Of a DNA stretch of 64,000 bases, positions 47,946-58,659 are shown piece by piece. The notes under the pieces are model-generated. The model was not told where the DNA came from and did no database searches. It was given only the letters and a program-made list of their open reading frames with translations. A program made the translations under genes and the position numbers. Source of the DNA: Coriolopsis trogii (taxonomy: Eukaryota > Basidiomycota > Agaricomycetes > Polyporales > Polyporaceae); assembly GCA_020543525.1 (NCBI GenBank), contig JAHYIO010000008.1, forward strand, positions 310,001 through 374,000. The letters are read 5' to 3'. Position 1 is the first letter of the stretch; every line of letters starts with the position of its first letter.

Positions 47946-50900
47946 ATGCTCGCCCTCCGCGCGCGCTGTCTCGTCTCCCCGACGCTGCGATCACCAGCCG
48001 CACAGTACCTCGCCCGACACGTCTCAAGTGCACCACCCCGGCCCGTTCCGACCATCCGGCTCACTCTCCTTCTCGGCCGGAGATCCTTTGCTTCCTCACA
48101 TTCGCCTCGCTCACCAGCTCCTACCTCACCACCACAGTCCGACTCGTCGTCTCCACCAAGAACAGTCGATGCGGGCAAGTCTGCTCCGACAAGGTCCATA
48201 TGGAGTCGATTCCTGGTCTCGAGCACAGGCACGCCGGATACCTCCAAGAGCGCGTCGTCTTTCCGCAAGATCTTCTCCCTAGCGGTCCCGGAGAAGAAGC
48301 CGCTGGGCATCGCGATTGGGCTGCTCATGATGTCGAGCGCGGTGTCCATGAGCGTGCCGTTCACGATCGGGAAGCTCATCGACTATTTCTCGAGCACGAA
48401 TCCCCAAATCCCCTTCGGACTGTCTCTCGGCCAGGCGTCTGCCATACTGCTCCTCATGTTCACTGCAGGTGCGACGGCGAATGCGGGACGGGCTATGCTC
48501 ATGCGACTCTCAGGTGCGTGTGCGAGCGATTGAATAGGGCTGCTCAATTCTTGTGGACGCTGGACGTTGGACGCGTTCAGAGCACTTTGATGGACGCAAT
48601 GGTGTAAGCGATAACAGCCGACATCCTCCGCGCGCTTTTGCCCTTTCGGTGGCGTCAACGCTGTCCCACCAGCTCCTGCAAGATGCATATCCCTGAAAGA
48701 CATGCATTGGCTAGGGTGCCGTATTTCACGAACACAGAAGAATTCCGACGTTATTCCAAGGCTAGTTTAGCTCGCTGCGAGAGCTTTGAGGAGGAGAGGG
48801 AGGAGCAAGACGAGGCTTGCCGTACCACCGGCTGCCCTCGCTTCACTCCATCATCCCCATCAAAAATCTCTCAACACGTCCAACGTCCAGCGTCCACAAG
48901 AATTGAGCAGCCCTAATGGAGAAGCGTGCACGCGTGAACATGCGGCTAGGTCAGCGTATCGTTGCACGACTACGGGAGCGCACGTACGCGGCGGCATTGC
49001 GGCAAGAGGTCGAGTTTGTTGAAAAGGGAGAAGGAGACGTTCTGAGCAGGCTCAGTGTTGATTCTAGCATCGTCGGCGAGAGGTATGCATCCTCAGATCA
49101 CCCGCTAGTTTCTTCCCTGTGAATTCATGCCGCACTCGGTCTCTAGCGTCACACAAAACCTCTCGGATGGTCTTCGGTCGGTCGTCATGGCTTCTGCAGG
49201 ACGTACGTTGTCTCGTTTAGCCTGTGGTATGGGGAACACACGAACTCATCTGTGCTCAGTGGGCGCAATGTTCTACATTTCACCACAGTTGACGCTCCTC
49301 ATGCTCACGGTCGTACCTCCCGTCTCCCTTGGTGCGGTAAGAATGGACGTACGCGACGCATACAGTCACTAAGCTCTGTCGCCATAGGTGTTCTACGGAC
49401 GTTACCTCAAGAAGCTGTCCAACCGTACGCAGGAAGCTCTCGGTGACATGACTAAAGTAGCACAGGAATCACTCTCTGCACTGCGAACGGTACAGGCCTT
49501 CAACGCCGCCAAGCAAGAGGAGGGAAAGTTCCACCAGAGGGTCAACACTGTCCTCGCCCTCGCGCGTAAGGAGGCCATCGCCAGCGGTATTTTCTTTGGA
49601 GCTACTGGCTGGAGCGGGAATGTGACTTTGCTCGCGCTTCTGGGATACGGTACGCCTTCGATTATTCGCATCTCTCTGCATAGGGCATGGTACGGCTCGG
49701 GTACGGGTACTTTGAAGGGGACCCGAATCGTACCCGTGCGGGTCTGTACCCGTGAGCAGCGGGTACGGGTACGCGCGGGTACAGGTTTTCGTACGGGTAG
49801 GCGGACGGGTGCATGTACCAAGACGCAGTACCCAGGTCCGGCGCTCTGAGGGGACGCGGACCGCGATCTCGTCTTTGTTGTCAAGCGACAATGTGAGGGT
49901 AGTACGCTTCGTAAAGGTGCACCTGAAGCCATTACAGGACTCTACCGCGTGGAGATACATAGGCCCTCACTGCAGGTACACGGCCGCTCGCCTGCGGGTA
50001 CGGGTTTTGCGCTGGTTACCATCCCCCTCAACCTGTAGCCGCACCCATGCCATGCCCTAGTCTCTGCATGAGACTGGATGTGACTTACACACCGGTTCTT
50101 CAGGCGGAACGCTTGTCAGCAGAGGCCAGATCTCGATGGGCGACTTGACGAGTTTGCTGCTTTACACGGTCTATGTCGGGAATGGTCTGCAGATGTTGAC
50201 GTGAGGACATGTCCACATTCCCTGCTGGCTTCGGTCTGACTTCTGCTTCCGACAGCTCGTTCTTCGTGCGTTTTCGCTGTTTCCGCATGCCGACCCAGTG
50301 CTGATCTCCCATTGTCGCAACCGACGCTGCCCTATACGTGCAGTCATCAATCATGCGTGGTATCGGAGCTGGTGTACGGATCTTCGATCTCCTCGACCGC
50401 CAACCGGCCATCCCTCCCGAGAGCGGTATCGAAGTCGAGCCTTCACGACGGGGAGTGATTCGCTTCGAGCATGTGTGGTTCGAGTACCCGAGCAGGCGTA
50501 ACGTCCAGATCTTGAAGGACCTCAATCTCGAAGTCGGCGTCGGCGAGAGCGTCGCTATTGTGTGAGTACTTGTCAAGTGCATGTTGCTGGCTGTGGGGTT
50601 AACAGGTGTCGTCGGCGCACAGCGGGCAGAGCGGCAGCGGAAAGAGCTCCATCAATGCGCTTCTCATGAGGTATTATGACCCCATCCGCGGCAAGGTGAC
50701 GTTCGATGGCCAAGGTGAGCTGATCACTGATTTGCGAACTGCTCACGTATGCAGTCTAACATCTCGTAGACATCCGGGAGTTCAAGCCTTCGTCGTGGCG
50801 GCACATCATCGGTGTGGTTCCTCAGGCAGGTCTGGCGCGCTTCTATGCAACGCCCGACGAGGCTCACAAGCGCACCGTTTAGGACCCCATCCTCTTCACG

Positions 50901-51611
50901 GGCACTATCGCGTCGAACATCGCATACGGGAACCCTGACGCAACACGGGAACAGATCGAGGCCGCCGCGAGAGAGGCAAACTGCGAGTTCGTCTGGGGCA
51001 TGCCGCAAGGGTTTGACACCGAAAGTAAGCTCTCCCTCATCTCTCTCGAGGCCCGGTCCCCAACTCATGTCTTCCCCTCCCCCAGTCGGGCGCGCGAGCC
51101 TGAGCGGCGGGCAGCGGCAGCGACTCGCGATCGCGCGCGCGCTCCTGAAGAAGCCGGCGATCCTGGCGCTCGACGAGGCGACGAGCTCGCTGGACGCGAC
51201 GTCGGAGCACCGGGTGAACGACGCGATCGACAAGATCTTGCGCTCGCGGCAGACGACGTGCATTGTCGTCGCCCATCGGCTGTCGACGATCGCGCGCGCG
51301 GAGCGTATCGTCGTGCTTGAGGACGGGAAGATCGTCGAGTCGGGCACGTACAGGCAACTGGTGCGCATGTGTTCCATTTTGCCCTGCTTTCCTGCAGGGA
51401 GTGTCATTTTTGTGTAAGAGAGACGCTGATTTGAGAACATTTTGGACGAGGACAGGTCAACAAGGAAGGTTCGAGGTTCCGCCACTTGATGGCTGCTCAG
51501 CTCAACGCTGCTGCGGGAGAGAACCCAGCATACAGTCTTCCATCGTCGGCACCTGTCGAACTCGCCGAGTCACCTGAAACGACACCACAAGTGCAAGACA
51601 CCAGGGCATAG
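47946..51611 (+). CDS. MDL1: Mitochondrial ABC half-transporter, MDL1/ABCB10 type
   Basis: Thirteen exons: 47946-48513, 48950-49082, 49147-49202, 49260-49336, 49388-49649, 50104-50200, 50256-50265, 50344-50561, 50623-50714, 50770-50825, 50883-51024, 51086-51360 and 51456-51611. They total 2142 nt (713 residues) with every junction in phase. The N-terminus ([13 protein letters not shown]...) is Arg/Ser/Ala-rich without acidic residues, as expected of a matrix-targeting sequence. The membrane domain starts near residue 120 ([20 protein letters not shown]). The ATPase has Walker [11 protein letters not shown]-loop GVVPQ, signature LSGGQRQR, Walker [13 protein letters not shown] and H-loop VAHRLST, all intact. 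Yeast Mdl1 exports peptides from the matrix; substrate here is inferred. Oddities: introns 1 and 5 each contain a ~380-bp miniature transposon, exon 7 is only 10 nt, and intron 10 (50826-50882) begins with GC. Confidence 0.93.
48535..48915. mobile_element. MITE 1, 377 bp, in intron 1 of the MDL1-type gene
   Basis: Terminal inverted repeats about 46 bp long with two mismatches; the outer 37 bp are identical. The left arm begins GGGCTGCTCAATTCTTGTGG at 48537; the right arm ends with the reverse complement at 48913. TA stands at both ends (48535-48536, 48914-48915), so this is either a TA duplication (Tc1/mariner style) or a TAGGG terminus of hAT type with the flanking duplication lost. The arms contain a TGGACG-type subrepeat. 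There is no coding capacity. Removing the element with one TA leaves a 57-bp intron, so it inserted into a pre-existing ordinary intron. Confidence 0.88.
49673..49680. repeat. Left target-site duplication TCTCTGCA of MITE 2
   Basis: Matches TCTCTGCA at 50061-50068 on the other side of the element. Confidence 0.65.
49681..50059. mobile_element. MITE 2, 379 bp, hAT-like, in intron 5 of the MDL1-type gene
   Basis: It begins TAGGGCATGG at 49681 and ends with the reverse complement CCATGCCCTA at 50059. The 8-bp direct repeat TCTCTGCA stands directly before it (49673-49680) and, after one extra G, behind it (50061-50068). An 8-bp duplication and a TAGGG end (fitting the YARNG consensus) indicate a non-autonomous hAT element. 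The interior carries nine copies of CGGGTA or TACCCG in both orientations, mostly at the left, which may be subterminal transposase sites. There is no coding capacity. Without the insertion the intron would be 66 bp. Confidence 0.8.
50061..50068. repeat. Right target-site duplication TCTCTGCA of MITE 2
   Basis: Matches 49673-49680; separated from the element end by a single G. Confidence 0.65.
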
Positions 51612-51950
51612 TCCACTCATATGACTCATGATGCTGCATGCATCATCGCTGGATCTCTCACAGATACCTGCTCAGGCGGTATCCACTGCGAGACGAGGGG
51701 GTACGCCGGAACATCCCCATTGGCAGGCGATGTTGGACACGATTACCATAGACATGGACGGGGAAGGACGGCATATTAAATGTATCCATGGCACCGCTGC
51801 ATAATCGCATTTTACAGACTCCTCACTACCACCCGTGGTCCCCCGGATGCTCATGTTCGTGCTCATGCGGGACGATAAAGATAAGTTACAGCTACAGCTA
51901 CCGATGTACGTGGACGGGAAGTGACGCGACGTCAGCCCCGGGGGATATGG

Positions 51951-53822
51951 TCAGACGGCGGACGCTCTCGACTCGACATGCCACTCCTCGAGGACTTGGT
52001 CGACCTCTTCGATCATCAGCTGTGCGAGACTCGTTTTGGGGTCTGGAGGTACACGACCAGGCCGATCCGCGACACCGCTCCTGATAAGGTCGGATGGGCT
52101 CCTGTGTGGAGCTAGAGCGAGGGTGGCACTCGGTGTCCATCGGCCTTCTACCGAGGGTGGGAGCGGTCGCTCGGTCGTGACGCCAGTCCGAGAGATGGAG
52201 ACGATGGTGGGGGCGATGCGCGCAGCCCCGTTTTTGGCGTCGTTGACCCTGTACAGGTTCAGGATGAAGCGGGCGATGACGATCGACGCGAGTCTGGTCC
52301 GTCCGAGATCAGTACGGCCGGGCCGGGGGACTGCGTCAGTGTCTGGCATCATGTGAAGGCCGGTTGTGAGTGTACTTACAGGTCGGTGAGAATAGGGAGG
52401 TTGCTGGCGAGGTCGTAGAGGATGCTCCCTTGTGCTTTTTCGAGGGTTAGTGGCGATAAGCTCAAGAGTTTCTGGGCGTGAGTCTCAGCAAAGAAGCTGA
52501 AGAGCAGCAGGATCCGAGGGGTGCGATCGTACCAAAGCCACTGCGAATGCGACGCGTAGAGTGTTCAGCGAGGCTAGGACTCTGCTCGCGGTGTCAGACG
52601 CAAGATTGGGTTAGCGGAGAGAACGTAAAGCGTACATGAAGTATAGATTGCCTGAATGGAAGGCCGCATCCACAAGTGTTAGCACACAGATGGCAGGGTT
52701 CATGAGCAGTAGATGCGATATACCGTCGCGCACCATCACAGACCCGAGTATCTGACCTGCGAATATCTTGCCAGCCGGCGCTTGTCTGCACGCGAGCCGC
52801 CAGGTGGCGAGCGCGACGAGGAGATCAGCTAGAAGGGCGCAGCTCCGGACAACGGTTGTTACTGTGTTTACGCTGTGTATCAGGATGATGGGCAGAGCTT
52901 CCGATGCATCAGGTACCAAGCTTACACCTGGCATGCAGACATGGCAGGGAACAGAAATCAGCTGGCGTTCTCGTAGTGCAGAATAGGACATACATACCTG
53001 AACACAAGCTCTGGAGGTGCTGAGCTACTCTTCGCACAATAGAAAGGACTGGGCCATTCCACAATCTTCACCCACGCAATGCTGAACATCTAAGAGCCAC
53101 ATGAGTAGTGTCAACGCGGTCAAAAGCTCAGTCACAAATAACCCAGCTCACCGTGTCGACAATGCATGGGCTCAACAACGCGACGAACGTCATGAAAGCG
53201 AGCAGTTTCTTCGCCCATGGAGTGAAATTGATGATAGGCAGTGCGTATAGTCTTTGAGCGGAGAAAACTGGTAACGCAGCTATCACATTATCGTACAATT
53301 CTAAGACATAAGGACTTACCTGCCGCAGAGCCCTCAGATAGAATATAAAGGAATATCTGCAAACAGGCGAGCACTTCGCAACTTCAGGTTTCCAGGCAGG
53401 CGCATAAGCTATGTAGCCGTCTCATCAACCTCTGAGGAACGCCTCACCTCTGCAGATTCACATGTCAGGCGCGAGGAAGGATGAGCGGATAAGAAGGAGC
53501 GCACCGTGATTGGCATGGAGGACATAGGGATGATTGCCACGATGTATGCTCCGATCGTGGCGTAGCGAACGAAGAAGTACACAACGGCACTCTGGGTGCG
53601 TGCCCGTCGACCATCACGACGTCTCCACCATAGGTGTTCGAGCTCTTGACCCAGGCATAGCATCCAGTCATAAATAGCGAGAGCTGGACGAGAGAGCGTG
53701 GTCCTCCACGCATGGTGAGACTCGAGTGAATTATAGCAAGGTAACCGCGGCTTACCGACAGCGGCAATACTTATGCAATTGCCTATCACCCTGAGTAGAA
53801 GGATCGTTGCGTAAGCCAACAT
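51951..53822 (-). CDS. DUF6533 multi-pass membrane protein (copy C)
   Basis: A minus-strand multi-exon gene. The first exon, from the ATG at 53822, encodes MLAYATILLLRVIGNCISIA and joins in phase to the family motif LAIYDWMLCLGQELEHLW. A middle exon (about 52611-52870) gives VVRSCALLADLLVALATWRL. The last exons give YDLASNLPILTDL and, after a GTAAGT...CAG intron, LLASIVIARFILNLYRVND, followed by a soluble tail of about 100 residues ending at 51951. The Leu-Arg of the usual FLLDLR motif is Leu-Tyr here. Several short exons in between were not all resolved. Layout and tail are as in copies A, B and D. Function is unknown. The stop is 340 bp from the convergent MDL1-type gene. Confidence 0.72.
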
Positions 53823-54446
53823 GACGAGTATGACTTGACCTGAGACTTACGCTGCTCTATAAAGGAGTGTGGGATTAGAAAGTGGAGAGGACATAGGGAG
53901 CGGCGCACACGGTGGGAGAAAGACTGGAGAGAACACCAGAATCGCACCATATATCGTCGACGATAGGCGGCTCACATCATGTTTGGGGATGAGAGGCACT
54001 GAGATCATGAAGGGATGGGCTGAGCTGCCAGATATGCCACGAGAGATGAGAGACGCCTTGAATGGAACGTAACCATGACCGCCGATCTCGCCTACATCCT
54101 GCATCGGATTGTTAGGGGGGCAGCGAATGAAGTGGGACTTGCTCCGTTCATCGAATTCTGGATCTGCCAGACGTATCTCAGAAGCCTGCATTGATCTTCC
54201 AGACCATGATAGCGATGGAAAGTGGACTTACGAATAACCGCCAGACTGATGATGAGGCGGGTCTCGTGAAGACCGTCCATTCCAGCGCGACAGTCGTAAC
54301 CATACTGGCAAGGCGAGTCCTCTTTCGTAACGGGAAGACAGACACACACCGGATCGGTCCGAGACATGATTACATTAAATCAGTATTGCTCATGGGAATG
54401 TCGACATCAGAGCAAAGACTGTATCCCGGCGCACCAGCCCTGGGTC
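53823..54446. other. Intergenic between DUF6533 copies C and D
   Basis: A 114-codon minus-strand frame (53847-54191) lies here, but copy D ends earlier, at 54447, in a clear family-type exon, so this frame is not its tail. CTTTATAG on the minus strand near 53860 could be the TATA box of copy C, though it is close to the start. Confidence 0.4.
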
Positions 54447-55968
54447 TCAGAAACTATCGTCCGGCCAAGACATGCTATTCAGTCGAAGACTGGCGTCCAC
54501 AGGGCCTCCGAAAGAGGTAATATCCGTAACTGCATTGTCACCTATAGACCTTCTGAAATGCAAGTTTGTGAGCGTGTCGTTCCCCGGTCTAGATTCGTCC
54601 GGCGAGGATCGATTCGTGCGACGGAGGTCGAGAATGAAGTGTGATAGGAGAACAGAGGTGATTCTATACGTCAGAATGCAGGATGCTCAGTTTCTCGCTA
54701 GCATCAAGGGAGGCCAATTATGGTGCTAGCAATACGTACGCAGTAGTGAAGTGTGTAAGATCGCTTGTAACGGAGAACGGATCATCAACCTAGGAGCGAC
54801 GACAAAAATTGTGATGCAACACACTTCTCTATACTCGTTTCACTCACCTCGATCGCGGTAAGCAAGATACTGATGGCGTTCACGGATGCCAAGGCTCTAA
54901 AGAAAGGGTTGGATACGGGAATACCGAAATGCGCAACGATAACACTTACATGAACGATATGCTGCCTATACAGACCTTGTCAGTACATCGAGTCTACAGG
55001 CGGTCGAGAACTATCGAGTCGAACTCACCGTCGCACAGGAGTACCCAACCGAGCGACACTTTGCCCAGTTGCTTCCAGTTGCAGAGCTTGTAAGTGGAAT
55101 ACCACGTAACAGCGATAACGAGGAGATCGGCCAATATGAGAGCACCACACGACAGGAGTGTATCTGCGAAGGGAAGTGCTTGATGACCACATGTTCAGCG
55201 CACAGCAGTCGGAGGAACCCTACATCTATATCTAAAGTGAGCATATGCGTCCAGTTATACATACAGATGGCATCTCACTTCAACAAGACGCTCTGCGAGG
55301 CAGTGTTGACGACTGTGCAAGTCGTAGCAGAGGAGAACGACTGTACGTGTGTCCAGCGAACATACTGCACCTATTGCCATATCGGTAGAGTTCAGATTCC
55401 TGCTGTAGCATGTAAGGGACAGGGGATGTGACTTACAAGGTTGAGTACGGCAGGAACGAAAGAGAGCCCCAATGTCGCGGATGCCAACAGCCGGCTCTTG
55501 TCTGACAATGCGTATGTGCGCAGTGTCGAGAACGCTAATACCGGAGACGTCAAGGAAGTACCTGGATGATGTTGGATATACTCGGTACATACCTGCCCAT
55601 GCAAGGAACCCTACGATTTGCATGATGATTTGTAACCATGAAAGTGCGCGACAACTCTGTAAGGGGCCGGACGCGATCAGCGGGAGCCTTGAGAACATTG
55701 TGACTGGACTCACCGTCGGAGACATCGGGTTCATCGCGCTCATCGCGAACAAAATCTCTAGGAGTTGTGGGTACCGCCCAAAGAAATAGACGATTGCAGG
55801 GCCCTTACGTCCATCTCTCGACTTCCACACCAGCTCGATCTCGTCGCTGATAGAGATCGACCAGTCGTAGACAAGTAAAGCTAGTAAATGTGTTCAGCGA
55901 GTTGAGGATTGAATGATGGGTGCACTACGGAACTTACTGAGGATAGACAGGGCGCAATACCATCCCAT
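54447..55968 (-). CDS. DUF6533 multi-pass membrane protein (copy D)
   Basis: Exon 1 (55938-55968, MGWYCALSIL) joins exon 2 (55714-55880) to give LLVYDWSISISDEIELVWKS and then a second helix. Later exons contain a VFSALRTYAL-type segment (ALRTYALSDKSR in the frame near 55500). The penultimate exon reads VDDPFSVTSDLTHFTTA. The last exon (54447-54663) gives ITSVLLSHFILDLRRTNRS and a soluble tail ending NSMSWPDDSF and TGA. All checked junctions are in phase. It is closest in motif wording to copy A (DEIELIW/DEIELVW, SHFILDLRR), which suggests duplication and inversion, but this is from inspection only. Function is unknown; probably a plasma-membrane or endomembrane receptor-like protein. Confidence 0.77.
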
Positions 55969-56696
55969 TGTTTCCGTTGATTAGTGCGCACGAAAGAGAT
56001 GACTAGGAGTCAAGAGCGTTGAAAAAGGGCACGCTGTGTGCCCCACTCGAGTATTTGTATATGAGGGATTCAGGTCATGAATGGATACGGAGGAAGAACG
56101 GATGGTATGACGCAGGTTTTCTAAGACACCTCGCACGTAGCTGGGTTCCGGTAGCTGTGTTCCGAAGACACTCACTGGGATGTATCCTGCCACGAGAATA
56201 TTCATCTGGGAAGCTCTCGGCATTGTCATCCGCATGCAACTCCTAGCAAAGAATGCAGCAGGCTGAGAGCCGTCGTAGCGCACTGTCATATGAGACTTCG
56301 GAGGCTCGGGAGAGCTCTGTTGCCTCCATTCAGCACGCCGTTTGAACCGTTCGCCGGATGTGATGTGGCGATGACCGGTGCATAGCCGCGTGGTGCAAAG
56401 ATACTTGACGATCTATCCTCGTACGATCACCACGCAGCTTTACGCTATGGCGGCTGTGGAAAGAGGGTGAATTAACGCAAAGGGTGCGAGGGAGAATGTG
56501 ATAGTCGTAAAGCGCGAGAGGAGCTCGAGACTGCCGACACTACTGGTGGCGTGGGAAACGTCTACGCCTATTATCAACTAGGCATCGATAGCGCGTAGCA
56601 TATTCGCACTTCTAATCACTACGGCTACAGAACTTGTATAGATATGAAGAAGGGAGTCGCGTCCATTGCGTATTTTCAGGTTCTTCAGTCAGGCAC
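55969..56696. other. Intergenic, nothing recognised
   Basis: Upstream of DUF6533 copy D and downstream of the F-box gene, both on the minus strand. No coding frame with a domain is visible. Confidence 0.45.
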
Positions 56697-58427
56697 TCAA
56701 CTCCAAACTGGCCAATATACATGTGTCTCAGACGGACCACGACAGTCATACGGCACTTTGGAAGTCCAGCGAAGATCGTCCGGGAGCGACTCGTCCACCC
56801 CCAAAAACCTGAATTCCTCGACCTGTTTGTGGAGCCCCCGCGTATACCCGAGCAGTATGTGGTTCGGCATCTCCTGGAATGCGACCACAAGTCGGCGAAC
56901 CGGGTGGCCGCCCCCTCTGCGCGACGCCAACAAATGGAATAGGTATGTGACCTGCTGCTCGACCGCGGCGAGGCACACCACGAGCGTGTCCAGCTGCGGG
57001 CACGCGACGGCTTGCTCTGGACGGACCTCGAGCGCAGTGAGTGCCCTCCAGTTCATCTTAGCAACCTCCCTGTCGGGATTGTGTAGGTCGACAAGGAGCG
57101 TCGTGAGGTGGGGAAGGCCCCAAAGTATCGAATGCGGCTCCTCGAGCATCTCTGCCGCGCCGTACCCGATCCATAGGTGCCGAATACCCCGGAAGAGAGG
57201 CGATGCAGAGAGCACGTCGGCGACATACTCTCGCGCCAGCTCAGGGGAGCCTCTCGCGAGCGGCGCTCCTCGTTTCGATCCCACCATGGTGGAGAAGTCG
57301 ATGCGAATTCCCTGGTGTTGCTTCGGACTGACGAGCTGCAAGGCAAGGGTGGCGAGGGATGGATCTGTGGTGGTGCCAATGCGCATGCAGGTGAAAGGGT
57401 CTGCGCTTGCGCCGTGCTGAAAACGCCCCATAGTCTCCGTGAGTTGACCCGGGTGGATCGAAGAAAGTCGGACGAGACAGTCCGCAGGGAACTGCAAGTG
57501 GGAAAGGAGCGAAAAGCGAAAGGCGGGGCCTCCGTAGTGAGGATGCAACCCCCATCTGTAGTGTGGACCAGGCTCGTCGTACGAGAACTTGCGCAATATA
57601 CGTGGGGTGAACCTCTTTACACCCGTGAGGGATGGCTCGGACGGAAACTTGCCGTTTGCAAAGGACAGATGTAGAGCGAGGAGGTTAGGACACTCGGCAA
57701 GGAAGCCGAACAGGGAGTCACATGTAAAGGGCAGCGGAGATACGTTGCCTGATGTGATAATGAGATGGGTGAGCGAAGGGAAACTGTTGGTTGGAACGGA
57801 GAGTATGCCGTCGATGTACAACGCTCGTAACCGGGGAGCGTGGGCGTTGAATAGCAGCATGTGCGAGGGCAAGTCCACGGAGCCGCGCGTGATGGATAAC
57901 TTGAAGACCCGCAACTCGGGAGCTGGAAAGGAGAGCAAGTCGACGAGCGCTGGAGTGTTTGGATGGCTAACACGAAGCTCATACACCCTATGCCCCTCGG
58001 TCTGTAGAGTGCTTAGCTGTCGCGTGGTGGCGCTTTGTTGGCGGCGAACTAGTAGTGAGTCGTTCTCTTGCAGGTCCACATAGAGAGGACCGTCAGGAGC
58101 GTCGTAGAAGGGGTGTATACGGAAGGACCACTGTCCGACAGCTTGGACAGCTGACCAGAGAAGTTGGGTGTTCATCGCAATGTCGCGCCAGTAGTGACAA
58201 ACGTGTAGGATGGGACTAAGATCCCTAGTCGGTACAATAGCAAGTGGTCCATACAAAGGTTGTAAGCCATTGAGGCAATCCAAGTCGTGGGCATTCGTCG
58301 GTACGAAAGAGAACACAAGACCGAGAATCTCCGGTGGGAGTTTATTGATAGGCTTGGTGGCATTGATTACTTGTCCTACTGCAGATTCGCTTTGACGCAG
58401 AGTGACACCCAAGACATTGAGCTGCAT
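56697..58427 (-). CDS. F-box protein with leucine-rich C-terminal region
   Basis: A long uninterrupted frame of 576 residues, unusual here where most genes are finely split. Near residue 28 it reads INKLPPEILGLVFSFVP, the core of an F-box, followed by ILHVCHYWRDIAMNTQLLW, the typical second half in basidiomycete F-box proteins. The remaining ~480 residues form irregular leucine-rich strands (for example PELRVFKLSITRGSVDLPSH and FPSLTHLIITSGN). F-box proteins recruit targets to SCF ubiquitin ligases; the target is unknown. A further exon upstream on the same strand (58553-58659, MSQEFNPSAIDNVLELADLL) has coiled-coil character and could be the true N-terminus, but no splice pair joining it in frame was found, so the start is left at 58427. 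Confidence 0.85.
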   Translation of the reverse strand: MQLNVLGVTLRQSESAVGQVINATKPINKLPPEILGLVFSFVPTNAHDLDCLNGLQPLYGPLAIVPTRDLSPILHVCHYWRDIAMNTQLLWSAVQAVGQWSFRIHPFYDAPDGPLYVDLQENDSLLVRRQQSATTRQLSTLQTEGHRVYELRVSHPNTPALVDLLSFPAPELRVFKLSITRGSVDLPSHMLLFNAHAPRLRALYIDGILSVPTNSFPSLTHLIITSGNVSPLPFTCDSLFGFLAECPNLLALHLSFANGKFPSEPSLTGVKRFTPRILRKFSYDEPGPHYRWGLHPHYGGPAFRFSLLSHLQFPADCLVRLSSIHPGQLTETMGRFQHGASADPFTCMRIGTTTDPSLATLALQLVSPKQHQGIRIDFSTMVGSKRGAPLARGSPELAREYVADVLSASPLFRGIRHLWIGYGAAEMLEEPHSILWGLPHLTTLLVDLHNPDREVAKMNWRALTALEVRPEQAVACPQLDTLVVCLAAVEQQVTYLFHLLASRRGGGHPVRRLVVAFQEMPNHILLGYTRGLHKQVEEFRFLGVDESLPDDLRWTSKVPYDCRGPSETHVYWPVWS

Positions 58428-58552
58428 GCATAGAACTTCAATACGAGGAACACCCCCGTTATGAAAAACCTTCTCAGCTCACTTTTCCTTCGCTAGTCCG
58501 TGGGAATTTGTGAGTACAACGAGTGACTAGCAAGAATATCACCTACCCCGCA

Positions 58553-58659
58553 TTCAAATCCTTGTGGGCCAACACATGGAGATCCTTGATTCGGGATAAG
58601 AGGAGGTCGGCAAGTTCTAGCACATTGTCGATGGCGGACGGATTGAACTCTTGAGACAT
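58553..58659 (-). other. Possible 5' exon of the F-box gene
   Basis: MSQEFNPSAIDNVLELADLL and a following segment with helix-forming heptads, then a GTAGGTG donor. It would extend the F-box protein by about 36 residues, but the phases of the available donor and acceptors disagree. Confidence 0.3.

Noticed and set aside
49681..49850. GGGTAC-rich tract as an interstitial telomere repeat
   Set aside because: It lacks the TTAGGG unit, is present in both orientations and is bounded by inverted repeats and a target duplication, so it belongs to MITE 2.
53847..54191. 114-codon minus-strand frame as the tail of DUF6533 copy D
   Set aside because: Copy D has its own last exon with SHFILDLRR and a stop at 54447, so this frame lies beyond it and has no family features.
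58428..58659. Extending the F-box protein through the upstream exon
   Set aside because: The only usable donor leaves two bases over, while no acceptor before KVFHNGGVPR fits that phase.
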